This document shows positions 1 to 10,675 of a stretch of DNA of 64,000 nt, piece by piece; position 1 is the first letter of the stretch, and the number at the start of each line of letters is the position of its first letter. The stretch is from the NCBI GenBank assembly GCA_030583665.1, contig CP129469.1, positions 434,001-498,000 of the forward strand, in the 5' to 3' direction. The translations under genes and the position numbers were made by a program. Origin of the DNA: Candidatus Jettenia sp. AMX2. Lineage in GTDB: Bacteria; Planctomycetota; Brocadiia; Brocadiales; Brocadiaceae. Under the pieces are notes generated by a model, which made no database searches, was not told where the DNA came from, and worked only from the letters and a program-made list of their open reading frames with translations.

Positions 1-48
1 TTCAGGGGAGGTAAAGCTCCGGATGATCAGGATATTATAACCTTAACT

Positions 49-3000
49 ATGCAGTCAGTTTGCAAAAGGCTTGTTGTGAACAGATTGTACCGTGGGATGA
101 CCATCTTGTTTTCTACTGGCCTTATGCTTTTGCTATTGGGTACAATGCTTACAAGGATTTTGCTGGAGTTTTCGTTTGGCCTGTTTGTTTATTACCTTGT
201 GAGTCTGGCGGTGCTTTTTTTTGTTTTTTTACGGCTAGTCCTCTTCCCTCTATGTTCTTTGTCAAGCAGGGAAAAAATAGCATTATTCATTGAGCAGCAG
301 TATCCTTCCTTAAACAATTCCCTTATAAGTTCAATTCAGTTAACCAGGCATACATTACGCGGAAAGGCCGCTAAGTATTCCGGGCAAATGATTTCAAAAC
401 TGATACATAATACCGCAAGCCAGTTAAAAATTCTTGATATGGATCGCATTGTCGGAAAAGGCTTTCCTGTGCCAAGCGGTATAATCCTTATTGTTTCTCT
501 TGTTGTTTTTATTGCAATATATGCATTCAACCATTCATATTTTCACAGGAATATACCACTTTTGTTCAGCTATTTTGGTGCGGCTGGAGGTATTACCGAA
601 AAGGATTTTGCTATTTATTCAGGCCCGGTTCTTGGAGATATCACCCTTATGTATCAATATCCTCTCTATACAGGATTACAAAAAAGGGTTGTATATAATA
701 CCAGCGGGGATATCAGGGCAATAAAGGGTAGCGAGGTGCAAATAAGTGCATTGAGTGACCGTTCACTGCTATCAGCAGAAATAATCATTAACAATTCAGT
801 CAGGGTCCCCCTGATAGTTGAAAACAGTAAAACAATAAAGGGTACCTTATCTTTATTTGAGAGTGGGTCGTTTGTCTTTGAAACTACAGATCTTAGTGGT
901 AAGGTTTTCAGGGATCCGGCATTGCATACAATTCAGGTTGATCAGGATCAATTTCCTTCTGTTTCCATAAATTCTCCGGCAAAGGATCTTACTGTTACTG
1001 AAAAGGATACCATAGAGCTTCAGTATAATGCTAAGGACGATTTCGGTATAAGTGAAACGACCCTTGTATTCGAAAGGGAAAACGAAAGGAATGCCAGGAA
1101 AATTGCAAGTTTTGGCAAGAGGCAAACTGAGTACGTGGGAGCGTACCGGTGGTCTTTGAGTGAATTAGATCTTCGTTCTGAAGAAAAGATTGCATACTAT
1201 ATAGAAGTAAAAGACAACGATACTATATCGGGTCCCAAAACAGGCAGTTCTAAAATCTATTACTTGGAGGTCTACGGTTTCCGGAAAAAACATCAGGAAT
1301 TGATACACCTTCAGGAGATGCTTATGCGGGAAATGCTTCACCTGTTAGCTGACGAGTTGACTAGGCGGATGGATGATGAGAGATGTACTTCGAAGGACTA
1401 TTTGGCTTTGTCTCAGGAAGATATTCAAGTCCGTATTGAGAGGATCAATAATCTTTTTACGGATATTCTGGCAGGCATGCAGGAGGATACTATGGCAAAC
1501 TTCAGTGTTTATTATTCCCTGGAAAACATGAGAAATAAATTCCTCAGGATTACCGATAGAAAACAGAGGGCTGTTATGAGATCAATTTGGGATGCTTATG
1601 AAAGCGATATACCAGTGAGCGTATTGAACGAATTACAAAAGATTCAGGATGAAGAGATTGCCGGGGTTGAGGATATAATCCTTTTGCTTAATGAGATAAT
1701 AGAAAAGCAAAAAGTTGAGGATATTTTGGATACCGGAAAGAACCTTATTCAATCACAAAATACTATTGAGAAACTTCTTGATAAACTGCGTGAGGGTGGA
1801 GATGAAAAACTAAACGAGAAGGTATTGTCTGAGATCAGGCGTATTGAGGAAACTATTCAGCAGATGATGGAAAAACTTATGAAGATGGCGCAGGGAGAGC
1901 ATATGGATGAATTCTTGAATGCGGATGCGCTGAAAAAGATTGAGCAGAACGATATTATGGAAGAATTGAATGCAATGAAAGATGCTTTCAATAAAGGGGA
2001 TATAGATGCTACCCTACAGGCTGCGCAAAGACTGCTTTCCGCACTTCAGGATATGATGAATCAGATGAAATCTTCATCACAGAATTTTGCAGATGCTTCC
2101 TTTGGTGATATGCTCAGGGACATGGATCGGTTATCGGAAAAGATATCCGGTTTAGAGAATAAAGAAAGAGAAATCGCGGAAAACACGGATAAAATGAAGA
2201 GGGAGATGCAGGAACGGACATCGGAGACAATGGAGAATACACTGAAATCGTTCTTTGAGAAACAGGAAAAGAGGGTGGAAATGATCAAAAAGGATCTTGC
2301 CGGGAGCAAGGAAATTTTAGCTGAAAATACCTTGCTTCAGGAATATCTTCGTGTGAATCGCGATTTGAAGCGTATAACGGAAGAACGGGAAGCTATGGCC
2401 AGCCGGTTGAGTGAATTCTTTGGCAGTGAGGAAGATATTGGTCAGTTCCAAAGGGACTCTGAAAGGTTGTCGGAACTCTTTAGGGAGAATGCTGTTTTGA
2501 ACCGTGAAATCAATAAAGATCCGATGCAGAGGGATTTTCTTTCTCTTTACCGGGATCTTCCCCAGACAGAAGAAAAAATATCTCACCTTGAAGAAATGAT
2601 CAGGGGTTGGGAGGCAAAGGAGGCGCTGGATCTGGCAAAGGAAATGTTACAGAATCTTGGACAATTGCAGAACCGTATGCAGAATGTTTTAGAACGGAAA
2701 GATGATGCAGAGAAAAGGGTTATGCCGAAAAGGGACCTCGAGGTGGCGGAAAAGGTGATTGATGCAGCAAACCAGAATCAGCAGATTGTTCAGGATCTTG
2801 AATCTGTTATGCAATCTCTTGAAGAACAATTGCTTTCCAGTCTGACGGAAGAGGACCGCAGCACCTTGGAAAGCTATGCTGATGAGCAGCAGAAGTTACA
2901 GGAAGAAGCTGAAGAATTAGTGGACATGGCGGATACGCTATCACGTCAAAATCCTTTTATGGATGAGAATGCAGATAAGCAACTGGATATGGCTGCCCGG

Positions 3001-3351
3001 TCAATGGGAAAGGCGAAGGGGAAATTAGAGAAACATGATGCACAGGGAGCTGCTATTGATGAAAGGGATTCATTATACCACCTTGCTCAGGCAAGAAAAA
3101 ATATGGAGGTGTCGAAGGATCGCATTGAAAAAGGAATGATGGGGGGCGGTATTCCAATGCCGGGGTATGTCAGGGGTAAAAGGGAAGAGGGACTGTATGG
3201 TTTTTCTCCCGAAAAGGTCGAAATACCGTCGGAAGAAGCATACAAGGTGCCAAAAGAGTTCAGACAGGACATCCTGGATGCACTCAAAGAAGGGCTGCCT
3301 GAAAAATATAAAGAACTAAATAAAGATTATTATCAAAGACTGGTGGATTAG
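49..3351 (+). CDS. DUF4175-like large membrane-anchored coiled-coil protein (start uncertain)
   Basis: The product is about 1100 residues. Two or three hydrophobic segments occupy the N-terminus (about residues 17-65) and another lies near 143-165. An extracytoplasmic beta-rich region follows, and then a very long Glu/Lys/Gln-rich coiled-coil region (about 420-1010). This layout resembles DUF4175 proteins of planctomycetes, which usually sit in operons with MoxR-type ATPases and von Willebrand-A proteins; their function is not established. The reading frame stays open to the left edge of the window and no clear ribosome binding site precedes the ATG at 49, so the true start may lie upstream. 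The Met-rich glycine patch near the C-terminus (about 1030-1045) and the acidic helices are the only other landmarks. The family call rests on architecture, not alignment. Confidence 0.6.
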   Translation: MQSVCKRLVVNRLYRGMTILFSTGLMLLLLGTMLTRILLEFSFGLFVYYLVSLAVLFFVFLRLVLFPLCSLSSREKIALFIEQQYPSLNNSLISSIQLTRHTLRGKAAKYSGQMISKLIHNTASQLKILDMDRIVGKGFPVPSGIILIVSLVVFIAIYAFNHSYFHRNIPLLFSYFGAAGGITEKDFAIYSGPVLGDITLMYQYPLYTGLQKRVVYNTSGDIRAIKGSEVQISALSDRSLLSAEIIINNSVRVPLIVENSKTIKGTLSLFESGSFVFETTDLSGKVFRDPALHTIQVDQDQFPSVSINSPAKDLTVTEKDTIELQYNAKDDFGISETTLVFERENERNARKIASFGKRQTEYVGAYRWSLSELDLRSEEKIAYYIEVKDNDTISGPKTGSSKIYYLEVYGFRKKHQELIHLQEMLMREMLHLLADELTRRMDDERCTSKDYLALSQEDIQVRIERINNLFTDILAGMQEDTMANFSVYYSLENMRNKFLRITDRKQRAVMRSIWDAYESDIPVSVLNELQKIQDEEIAGVEDIILLLNEIIEKQKVEDILDTGKNLIQSQNTIEKLLDKLREGGDEKLNEKVLSEIRRIEETIQQMMEKLMKMAQGEHMDEFLNADALKKIEQNDIMEELNAMKDAFNKGDIDATLQAAQRLLSALQDMMNQMKSSSQNFADASFGDMLRDMDRLSEKISGLENKEREIAENTDKMKREMQERTSETMENTLKSFFEKQEKRVEMIKKDLAGSKEILAENTLLQEYLRVNRDLKRITEEREAMASRLSEFFGSEEDIGQFQRDSERLSELFRENAVLNREINKDPMQRDFLSLYRDLPQTEEKISHLEEMIRGWEAKEALDLAKEMLQNLGQLQNRMQNVLERKDDAEKRVMPKRDLEVAEKVIDAANQNQQIVQDLESVMQSLEEQLLSSLTEEDRSTLESYADEQQKLQEEAEELVDMADTLSRQNPFMDENADKQLDMAARSMGKAKGKLEKHDAQGAAIDERDSLYHLAQARKNMEVSKDRIEKGMMGGGIPMPGYVRGKREEGLYGFSPEKVEIPSEEAYKVPKEFRQDILDALKEGLPEKYKELNKDYYQRLVD

Positions 3352-3480
3352 TTTTTATTTTACAATACCTTATTACCGCTATGTGTGTTTTATTTTGTAT
3401 CCGGTTAATAGCTCTGTGTGTAGGGAAGGGATTTATTCTTCGCGTCTCTCTAACTCTGAATCTTTAAGGATGTTTTTCAA

Positions 3481-5070
3481 GTGAAAAAAAGATATATTGG
3501 AGTACTATTTGTTACTGCGTTTCTTACGTTGTTTGAGGGCAAGGTTGTTGCTCAGGAAGAAAAATCTTTAGATATTGTAACTGAATTAGTACAGGGTGAA
3601 GAATACCTGAGGGCATGGCGGATCGAAGAAGCATCAGGAGTTGCCAATAAATTGCTCTCAGCAGTACCGGAAAATCCGTATGTATGCTTTTTCGCTGGCG
3701 AGGTGTACTTTTATGAAGGTAATTATGAAGAATCTTTAGCATTTTTAAAAAAAGCGTTGAAAGATCCCCGTATTGCTTCCGGAGGCCGGGAGTTTTATGA
3801 CTTTGTAGATAAGGTTTATCAAACAACGGGTAAATTTAAGGAGGCTAAAACAGAGCATTTTATCTTCCGGTATAATGAGGAAAAGGACGCAATACTGGCC
3901 GATTATGCTTTAGATGCTCTTGAAAAGGCTTACACTGTTATTGGCAATGATCTTAATTATTTTCCGGAAAAGCTTGTCCTTGTCGAGGTATTTCCTGATG
4001 CTGAAAGCTTTTGTACTATTTCAACACTTACAAAAGAAGAAATAGAGACTTCCGGTACAGTAGCGATATGTTTGTTTAACCGTGTGATCATTACCAGCCC
4101 CCGACTTCAGTCCCGGGGATATCAATGGCTTGATACCCTTACTCATGAGTATGTGCATTATGTGATAATGAAAAAAACGTATAACCGTGTGCCCGTCTGG
4201 CTCCACGAGGGTATTGCCAAATATGAAGAGAAACGATGGATTGATCATGTACCTCCTGGACTTCCGGTCTCTTTGGAAAGTTTACTGGCTGAAGCAGTAG
4301 CAAAAGATTATTTTATTACGTTCGATCAAATGCATCCCTCCCTGGCAAAATTAGAGAAAAAAGAAGATACCGCCCTTGCCTTTGCCGAGGTATTTACCGT
4401 AATTGACTATTTATTGAAGCGTGGTGGATACCCTTTGCTTGCAATCATCCTGGAAGATATTAAAAACGGAAATACTACCGAGGGCGCGATACAGTTGGCT
4501 ACGGGAGTTCCTTTTGATGAATTTGCGAAGGACTGGTTACAGGATCTGAAACAAAAGAAACTCCGGAGGATTCATGGCATTCGAATACTGCCTACCAGGC
4601 TTAAGGAATCATCAGCACTGGTGGACGATGTGGAAAGCGTTGCCGAAATAGAGGTAAGAGATGCCAGAAAATATGCTATTATCGGAGATCTTCTGCGCCG
4701 TGAGGGATTACAAAGCGCAGCTGTCATAGAATACGAGAAGGCATTTGAGAAAGCCAACAATATTTCACCACAAATTCAGAATAAATTGGCTAAGGCCTAT
4801 ATCATGGATACGCAATATTCCAAAGCCGAAGATATTCTGAAAGTAGCCCTTGAGTATTATCCGGAATATACCACCACGTATATTTTGCTTGGAGAACTCT
4901 ATCAGCGGAAAGGAGAATACCAAGAAGCGATAGAAATTCTATCGAAGGCTAATGCAATTAATCCTTTTAATCCTTTGATTCATAAAAACCTTGTAACCCT
5001 CTATAGCAAGCTGAACAGAGATGAAGATGTTGCAATTGAACAAAAAAGGCTTATGTTGTTAGTAAAATGA
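3481..5070 (+). CDS. Exported TPR protein with HEXXH peptidase-MA-like domain
   Basis: The start is GTG, preceded by AAGGA about 13 bases upstream. Residues 1-24 form a Sec-type signal peptide ending near VVAQ. TPR-like helices (about 30-110) lead into a gluzincin-like region with HEYVH at 222-226 and a downstream WLHEGIAKYEE block in which E243 could be the third zinc ligand. More TPR repeats fill residues 395-525. The arrangement matches peptidase-MA-like/DUF1570-type proteins often found in planctomycetes. It is probably a periplasmic or surface metalloprotease, or an adaptor derived from one; substrates are unknown. It follows the DUF4175-like gene by 129 bases on the same strand, so co-transcription is possible. 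Confidence 0.65.
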   Translation: MKKRYIGVLFVTAFLTLFEGKVVAQEEKSLDIVTELVQGEEYLRAWRIEEASGVANKLLSAVPENPYVCFFAGEVYFYEGNYEESLAFLKKALKDPRIASGGREFYDFVDKVYQTTGKFKEAKTEHFIFRYNEEKDAILADYALDALEKAYTVIGNDLNYFPEKLVLVEVFPDAESFCTISTLTKEEIETSGTVAICLFNRVIITSPRLQSRGYQWLDTLTHEYVHYVIMKKTYNRVPVWLHEGIAKYEEKRWIDHVPPGLPVSLESLLAEAVAKDYFITFDQMHPSLAKLEKKEDTALAFAEVFTVIDYLLKRGGYPLLAIILEDIKNGNTTEGAIQLATGVPFDEFAKDWLQDLKQKKLRRIHGIRILPTRLKESSALVDDVESVAEIEVRDARKYAIIGDLLRREGLQSAAVIEYEKAFEKANNISPQIQNKLAKAYIMDTQYSKAEDILKVALEYYPEYTTTYILLGELYQRKGEYQEAIEILSKANAINPFNPLIHKNLVTLYSKLNRDEDVAIEQKRLMLLVK

Positions 5071-5117
5071 GAAGGACATTGGGCGATGAATAACATAACA
5101 CCTCCAACTACCAAAAC

Positions 5118-6371
5118 CTATGCAGTTTTTCTGTATTTCTGGGATATGAGCGGCACTTCACCACGAACAACATCTGGCGTAACCAGAAAAGAAGCATCTC
5201 TCTTTTTGTTTGAAGGCAAATGATACATGGCTTCGAGCATAAAGCTTTCAAATACCGATCTTAACGCCCTCGCACCTGTTTGTTTTTCAAAAGCCTTTTG
5301 GCTGACTTCCATGAGTGCTTCTTGAGAGAATTCTAATTTCGCCTCTTCCATTTCAAAGAATTTCTGATATTGTTTCACTAATGCATTCTTTGGTTCTGTC
5401 ATAACCTTTATAAGATCTTCTTGTGTAAGCGGCATTAAAGGAGCGATGATCGGTAACCGGCCTAAAAATTCAACGATCATCCCGTAGTTGATAATATCCT
5501 CAACCTCTATTTTATTCAGAAAACTGCCGAGGGATTCGTCTTCGTTCACATTCTTTTTGCCTCTGGCATCAAATCCAATATTTCTTGTTCCTGTCCTTCG
5601 TTTTATGATTTCTTCTATGCCTGTAAAGGTGCCGCCGCAAATGAAAAGGATATCCTTCGTGTCCATCTGGATGTATTGCTGTTCAGGGTGTTTTCTTCCA
5701 CCCTGCGGAGGTACATTTGCAATAGTTCCTTCCAGCATCTTCAGTAACGCTTGCTGAACTCCCTCACCAGAGACGTCCCTGGTGATAGATGGATTAGGGC
5801 TTTTTCTTGCGATTTTATCAATCTCATCAATGTAAATAATTCCCTGCTGCGCCCGTTGGAGATTGAAATCTGCATTCCTTAATAAAGCAAGTAATACATT
5901 TTCTACATCCTCGCCAACGTAACCGGCCTCAGTAAGCGTTGTCGCATCTGCAATTGCAAATGGGACATCCAGTATCTTTGCGAGGGTGCGTGCAAGGAGA
6001 GTCTTTCCTGAGCCTGTTGGTCCTATAAGCAATATATTACTTTTCTCTATTTCAATTCCATCTTCTTTTTGAGAGGTTGTAATTAAACGTTTATAGTGGT
6101 TATAAACTGCAACGGCAAGAGCTCTTTTTGCTTTTTCCTGGCCGATTATATATTCATCTAAAATTGCTTTAACTTCTGCAGGGGTAGGTATTGTGTTTAA
6201 AGGTTTAAAAGTAGCTTGCTTCTGATCTTTTTTAAGAAGCATATGGCAAGCCTCAACACATTCATTACAAATGAATATATTGGCACTTCCCTGAATTAAA
6301 CGACCGACTGCATCGTAACCCCTGCTGCAAAATGAGCAAATCATTTTATTGGCATTGGCTTTTTTAGCCAT
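5118..6371 (-). CDS. clpX: ATP-dependent Clp protease ATP-binding subunit ClpX
   Basis: ClpX is the AAA+ unfoldase that feeds substrates to ClpP. The protein has 417 residues, the usual family length. The N-terminal zinc-binding domain has cysteines at 12, 15, 35 and 38. Walker A (GPTGSGKT) lies at 117-124, the GYVG pore loop at 150-153, and Walker B with IDEIDK at about 181-186. The GGRKHPEQQ region corresponds to the RKH loop. The start ATG is preceded by GAGGT. No clpP is adjacent in this window. The gene is convergent with the TPR/peptidase gene, with only 47 bases between the stops. Confidence 0.95.
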   Translation of the reverse strand: MAKKANANKMICSFCSRGYDAVGRLIQGSANIFICNECVEACHMLLKKDQKQATFKPLNTIPTPAEVKAILDEYIIGQEKAKRALAVAVYNHYKRLITTSQKEDGIEIEKSNILLIGPTGSGKTLLARTLAKILDVPFAIADATTLTEAGYVGEDVENVLLALLRNADFNLQRAQQGIIYIDEIDKIARKSPNPSITRDVSGEGVQQALLKMLEGTIANVPPQGGRKHPEQQYIQMDTKDILFICGGTFTGIEEIIKRRTGTRNIGFDARGKKNVNEDESLGSFLNKIEVEDIINYGMIVEFLGRLPIIAPLMPLTQEDLIKVMTEPKNALVKQYQKFFEMEEAKLEFSQEALMEVSQKAFEKQTGARALRSVFESFMLEAMYHLPSNKKRDASFLVTPDVVRGEVPLISQKYRKTA

Positions 6372-6730
6372 ATATTTTTACCTCATTTGAGAACAAATAA
6401 ATACAGTAAATATCTGATAGAGCAAAATCCATGTTAACAGACGATAAAATAAGATGCAAACGTTTTTTCATAATCATTTTTTGCCTTTAAGATCAATATC
6501 AAATGTTTAGGAATTTCAAACTACCCAAGATTGAAATGCTTTACTCCGTTCAGCATAACAGCAAAGGCATTCTAATCGGAGCGAAGCATCTCATTCAAAA
6601 TGGCAATAAATTATTGTAAATAATTTTTATTGAAACCATGGTTTATTATATGTTACAATTCGAATCTTTAGTATTTTACCAATACTCGATACGCAATTAT
6701 CTGATTTGCAAAACTCTTGAGAGGATTTAT
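6372..6730. other. Divergent intergenic region, AT-rich
   Basis: This lies between clpX (leftward) and a small basic-protein gene (rightward). It must hold the promoters for both. It contains a short stretch resembling the dispersed AGGAATTTCAAACTA motif seen again near 41.74 kb. No RNA gene or further ORF was recognised. Confidence 0.4.
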
Positions 6731-6826
6731 ATGGCAAGTGGTTTTAACGGGAAAAAAAAACATAGATTAAACAGAAAAAAATATCTCCTGAAAAGACGCA
6801 GAAGAAAACACGCAAAAGTTTCTTAA
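6731..6826 (+). CDS. Very small, highly basic protein (31 residues)
   Basis: An ATG preceded by GAGG (about 9 bases upstream) opens a 31-codon frame. After the first six residues the product is almost entirely Lys, Arg and His. An upstream in-frame extension to 6638 lacks a better start. Composition and size resemble small ribosome-associated proteins (the bS22/AURKAIP1-COX24 type or bL34/bL36-like peptides), but no diagnostic signature can be assigned by eye. It stands alone between clpX and the sigma factor gene. It could instead be a nucleoid or RNA-binding peptide. The clear ribosome binding site and extreme bias favour a real gene. Confidence 0.6.
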   Translation: MASGFNGKKKHRLNRKKYLLKRRRRKHAKVS

Positions 6827-6973
6827 TTTCGTGTACATCGCAGCAAGATGATTTCGCGTTGCTTCAGGCTTAGAGTATTCAACCACAGGGTTATGAAGAA
6901 AAAATTATGCCTTGGAATATATGGATGTTTCTGCTGTAAGAAATTCTGTAGATTTGTAGCATAGAGAATGGAA

Positions 6974-7008
6974 CCTAGAAGCTTCATATAAAACATGAAG
7001 CCTCTAGG
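6974..7008 (-). terminator. Hairpin downstream of the sigma factor gene
   Basis: The arms CCTAGAAGCTTCAT and ATGAAGCCTCTAGG pair over 14 positions with one mismatch around a 7-base loop, just beyond the stop of the minus-strand sigma gene. A poly-U tract is weak on the minus strand, so factor-independent termination is plausible but not certain. Confidence 0.5.
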
Positions 7009-7020
7009 TATAGCTACTGA

Positions 7021-8508
7021 TTAATTCACCATTACCCCTTCAAGGAATCCTTCCAGTTTCCTGCTTCGCAATGGATGCTGAAGTTTACGGATAGCAATAG
7101 CTTCGATCTGGCGTATTCTTTCCCTTGTGATATTAAATCTTTTTCCTATTTCTTCTAGGGTGTGAGTATAGCCGTCGGCTATTCCGAAGCGTAATTTAAT
7201 TACCTCGCGTTCCCGATGAGTTAATGTTCCCAGTACCTTTTCCAACTGTTCTTTAAGCAAAGACTGGTGAGCCTGATATACCGGCGAATCCGTCTTTTTA
7301 TCCTGGATGAAGTCTTCGAACATTGCCTCTCCGTCATTACCGATAGGGTTTTCCAGTGATATAGGTCTTGATGCAACTCTGAATACCCGGTAAACCTCTG
7401 AAAGAGGGATATTTGCTTCTTTCGCAATGTTTTCTAACTGTGGTTTCCGGTCGATACTCCAATGAGTATTCTTCAATACCTGCGTGGTCTTGTTAATCAC
7501 CTCTGTCATATGAACAGGGATACGTACCGTTCTTGCTTTATCATCTATTGCCCGGATAATTGCCTGCTTGATCCACCATGTCGCATAGGTGCTGAATTTA
7601 AAACCCATACGGTAGTCATATTTGTCGATAGCCCTCATCAGGCCGGTATTCCCTTCCTGAATAAGATCGTGGAAAACAAGTCCACGTTTTCTGTATTTTT
7701 TAGCGATACTTACCACAAGTCTCAGATTGCCTTCTGTAAATCTTTTTCTTGCCGATGCATATTCCTGATAGATAGAGTTGATTGTTCGGATGGCTTTCTC
7801 AATTTCTGCAAACGGAAGTATTAACAAGGCTTTTATCCCCTTGCCATTACCAGAAAACTTTTTATACACTTCTTTCTTGTGATGGAGATTCTTCGGCCTG
7901 CCTTCACGTTGTATAAGTATAAGCTCAGATAAGACCTCCAGGAGTTGCTTCATAATAGGCAATATCGTTTCTGTACGGATGTGAATGGATTCAAGTTCTT
8001 TGATTGCCCTCCTTTTTCTTGATACCACATTCTTAAAAAGCCGGGCTTTACTCTGTTTGGGAACTGTGCCTTTTTCAATCTTTACATAATCTTTCTGATT
8101 GCTTTCAAGCATGTCCCTTATATTCCTGGTGACATGGTAAATCTGTTCAACCCTTTCGTTTTTGCTCTGGTCCTTTGTTACCGTTGAATCAACGAAATGG
8201 GCAAGATCCGATTCACTATCAATTTCCTCCAGCATTTGTATGTAATTTTCCAAAGCGTAGTCAAAAGTTAATACCCTTCTGTGGAGGAGCTTACTCGCGA
8301 TTTTTATCTTCTTCGCCAGATAGAATTCTTCTTCGCGGGACAATAAGGGCAGATGAGCCATCTCCTTTAAATAGAGACGGACGGGATCGTAATCCTTATA
8401 TTTGATCTTTTCTTTAAGAACTTCCCCATCAGTAAATTCTTCTTCTCCGATATAATTTTCCTGATTTATATCGGCCAGATAATCAATTTTATATTCAAAT
8501 TTGTCCAT
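7021..8508 (-). CDS. rpoD: RNA polymerase sigma-70 family factor (primary/RpoD-like)
   Basis: This is a sigma factor that directs RNA polymerase to promoters. It has 495 residues. Region 1.2 is near residues 40-68 ([20 protein letters not shown]). Region 2 contains [20 protein letters not shown] and the -10 recognition/melting motif [13 protein letters not shown]. Regions 3 and 4 follow, with a C-terminal helix-turn-helix ([19 protein letters not shown]). The long acidic region 1.1 of E. coli RpoD is not evident; the N-terminus before region 1.2 is only about 38 residues. An insertion of about 190 residues between regions 1.2 and 2 fits the non-conserved region of primary sigmas. An RpoS-like alternative sigma is possible but less likely. 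The start is preceded by AGGAAAG. Confidence 0.85.
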   Translation of the reverse strand: MDKFEYKIDYLADINQENYIGEEEFTDGEVLKEKIKYKDYDPVRLYLKEMAHLPLLSREEEFYLAKKIKIASKLLHRRVLTFDYALENYIQMLEEIDSESDLAHFVDSTVTKDQSKNERVEQIYHVTRNIRDMLESNQKDYVKIEKGTVPKQSKARLFKNVVSRKRRAIKELESIHIRTETILPIMKQLLEVLSELILIQREGRPKNLHHKKEVYKKFSGNGKGIKALLILPFAEIEKAIRTINSIYQEYASARKRFTEGNLRLVVSIAKKYRKRGLVFHDLIQEGNTGLMRAIDKYDYRMGFKFSTYATWWIKQAIIRAIDDKARTVRIPVHMTEVINKTTQVLKNTHWSIDRKPQLENIAKEANIPLSEVYRVFRVASRPISLENPIGNDGEAMFEDFIQDKKTDSPVYQAHQSLLKEQLEKVLGTLTHREREVIKLRFGIADGYTHTLEEIGKRFNITRERIRQIEAIAIRKLQHPLRSRKLEGFLEGVMVN

Positions 8509-8572
8509 TTTGAAATCTTTCCTATCGTAGAATAAAGATTTTTAAAATTAAAAATTCTATAAATTATAACAA

Positions 8573-8968
8573 TTATTTAAAGAAATATGTTGCAAAAAAA
8601 GGATAAATTAAAAATATGTTGTAAAATGCCTCCAATAAGATATTTGAAATAACTATATATTGTGTTTTTTTATTGACAGGTTTTTCAGGAATTGTAATTA
8701 TTGCAGGTGAATATGGTCCCACTAACCATTTAACATATTTTTTTGATAAATTGTTGCATACAAAAAAATTAAGGAATGTGATTCGTGGTGATCGATGAAA
8801 TTTAAAGGGTGCGGGTCTCAGGTAGGTACTATTTGATGTTTCTTCCTTATAAAAGATTGGTATGAGTTGCCAATAAAATAATCTTCCAAAGGTCGTAGGT
8901 AAAGCTGAATATGAGGTTTTATAAAGAATATCTTTACCGGTAATGTAAGCAAGCATCTCAGAAGACAT
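8573..8968 (-). CDS. Hypothetical ORF of 131 residues, doubtful
   Basis: This is an open frame between the amidohydrolase gene and the sigma factor gene. It has no convincing ribosome binding site and an aromatic-rich composition. A hydrophobic stretch at the C-terminus (residues about 108-130) could be a membrane segment. No family is recognised. It may be a chance ORF in the 516-base gap between 8509 and 9024, which otherwise shows nothing but AT-rich sequence. Confidence 0.2.
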   Translation of the reverse strand: MSSEMLAYITGKDILYKTSYSALPTTFGRLFYWQLIPIFYKEETSNSTYLRPAPFKFHRSPRITFLNFFVCNNLSKKYVKWLVGPYSPAIITIPEKPVNKKTQYIVISNILLEAFYNIFLIYPFFATYFFK

Positions 8969-9024
8969 TTTTCTTTGAAAGGGAACGGTGAACGACAGTT
9001 TTTATGTGGTTTTTAAGGGAGGGG

Positions 9025-10605
9025 TTATAATTTTCGTATAATACGGCCATTCCTTGCACCCGTGTGTTTGCCTTTCTGTACGGTGATTTGCCCGTTTACC
9101 AACACATATTCGATACCTTCTGAATATTGGTGAGGGTTTGTGTAGGTACTTTTATCTTTGATTCTCGCCGGATCAAAAATAGTAATATCAGCAAAATATC
9201 CTTCTTTTATGAAACCTCTTCTGTCTAATCCAATCCTTAGGGCGGGCATGCCTGTCATTTTCTGAATAGCCTTTTCTTCAGGGAGGAGTTTTTTCTCCCT
9301 GCAAAATTTACCCAGAACACGCGAGAATGTTCCATAGCTGCGTGGATGCGGTTTTCCGTTGCTAAGTACTCCCTGGTTTGAACGTACTGAACTATCGGAA
9401 CCGATACATACAAAATCCCATCCTAAGATTTGTTCCAGATTCTCTTCGCACATGCTGAATAAAAAAATATCAGCCCGCGTATCCTCTTCTATCAGCAAAT
9501 CAAAGACGACACCAAGGTATGATTTGCCAAGGATTCTCGCAAGGTCAGAAATTGATTTACCTTCCATCCATTTATTTTTGTTGTAATAGACACCTGATAT
9601 AATGACAGTGTTCCAGAAAATTTCATCGTAGAGTTGGGATGCCTCTTTTTCTATTTTTCCCCTGATATGCTTATCCTTCAATCTTTCAATCTGTTTCTCT
9701 GTGCCTCCTTCATAAACCCATTGAGGCAGTATGACATTGAGGTCTGTAGCTGCTGCAGTGTAAGGATACCGGTCACAGGAAATATCTATTTCTTTATGAA
9801 TGGCACTATCAATTATCTTTTTTATGCTTTTAACTTTATGCCAATTCCGGCTTCCCGATGTCTTTAGGTGTGATATCTGCAATTTCACACCAGATTGCTT
9901 TGCTATTTCAATAGCCTCCGTGATTGACTCTTCAAGTGTATCTCCTTCATTTTTGATGTGGGTGGTATAAATGCCGTTATATTGTTTTATTATTGCGCAC
10001 ATCTCTAAGATTTCTTCTGATGTTGAATAACATCCCGGAGGGTAAATAAGACCACTGGACATGCCGAAGGCGCCAGCGTCCATTGCCTCTTTCAGGTCCT
10101 GAACCATCTGAAGTAGTTCATTCGGATGGGGTTTTCTGTGTTCGTACCCAATGGTACATGCCCTCATATTACCATGACCAACAAGAAATGCCCTGTTTAC
10201 AGAACTTTTGACCTTTTCTGCCATATCGTAAAATTCTGCCGCTGATTTCCAAGTGATTGGGATTCCGTATCTGGCTAATCCCTGTGCCCGCCTTTCTAAT
10301 ATTTTTCCCCGCAGAGGAAATGCTGACAAGCCGCAGTTGCCACATATCTCGGTAGTTACACCATCAAGGATTTTGCTATTGTCTCCATCACTGGCAAGCC
10401 ACAGAAAATCGCTATGGGAGTGAATGTCAATAAAGCCCGGCGCAACAATCATATCTTCTGCAAGGATAGTAGGGCAGGAATTGTTGGAGATCTGTTGATC
10501 CATGGAGATGATTTTCCCATCTTTTATGCCAATATCCACGAACTTTCTTGGCATCCCTGTTCCATCGATTACCGCTCCTTTTTTTATGATCAGGTCAAAA
10601 TTCAT
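9025..10605 (-). CDS. N-acyl-D-amino-acid deacylase (D-aminoacylase) family amidohydrolase
   Basis: Members of this family hydrolyse N-acyl-D-amino acids to D-amino acids and a fatty or acetic acid, using a metal-dependent amidohydrolase barrel. The length (526 residues) fits. The N-terminal beta-sandwich start (DLIIKKGAVIDGTG) is followed by the metal motif GFIDIHSHSDF near residues 57-67. Histidines occur in TTHIKNEGD and ISHLKTSG, and an ADITIFDP block closes the C-terminal sandwich. It could act on D-amino acids from peptidoglycan or on another N-acylated amide; the substrate is not readable from the sequence. It is co-directional with, and 70 bases from, the small lipoprotein gene. Confidence 0.85.
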   Translation of the reverse strand: MNFDLIIKKGAVIDGTGMPRKFVDIGIKDGKIISMDQQISNNSCPTILAEDMIVAPGFIDIHSHSDFLWLASDGDNSKILDGVTTEICGNCGLSAFPLRGKILERRAQGLARYGIPITWKSAAEFYDMAEKVKSSVNRAFLVGHGNMRACTIGYEHRKPHPNELLQMVQDLKEAMDAGAFGMSSGLIYPPGCYSTSEEILEMCAIIKQYNGIYTTHIKNEGDTLEESITEAIEIAKQSGVKLQISHLKTSGSRNWHKVKSIKKIIDSAIHKEIDISCDRYPYTAAATDLNVILPQWVYEGGTEKQIERLKDKHIRGKIEKEASQLYDEIFWNTVIISGVYYNKNKWMEGKSISDLARILGKSYLGVVFDLLIEEDTRADIFLFSMCEENLEQILGWDFVCIGSDSSVRSNQGVLSNGKPHPRSYGTFSRVLGKFCREKKLLPEEKAIQKMTGMPALRIGLDRRGFIKEGYFADITIFDPARIKDKSTYTNPHQYSEGIEYVLVNGQITVQKGKHTGARNGRIIRKL

Positions 10606-10675
10606 CAGTATTTTGATTTTGTTGGTAAAGACCGTATCTAGATTACAGGGTATTGGCTGTATGAGAAAGCTATGT

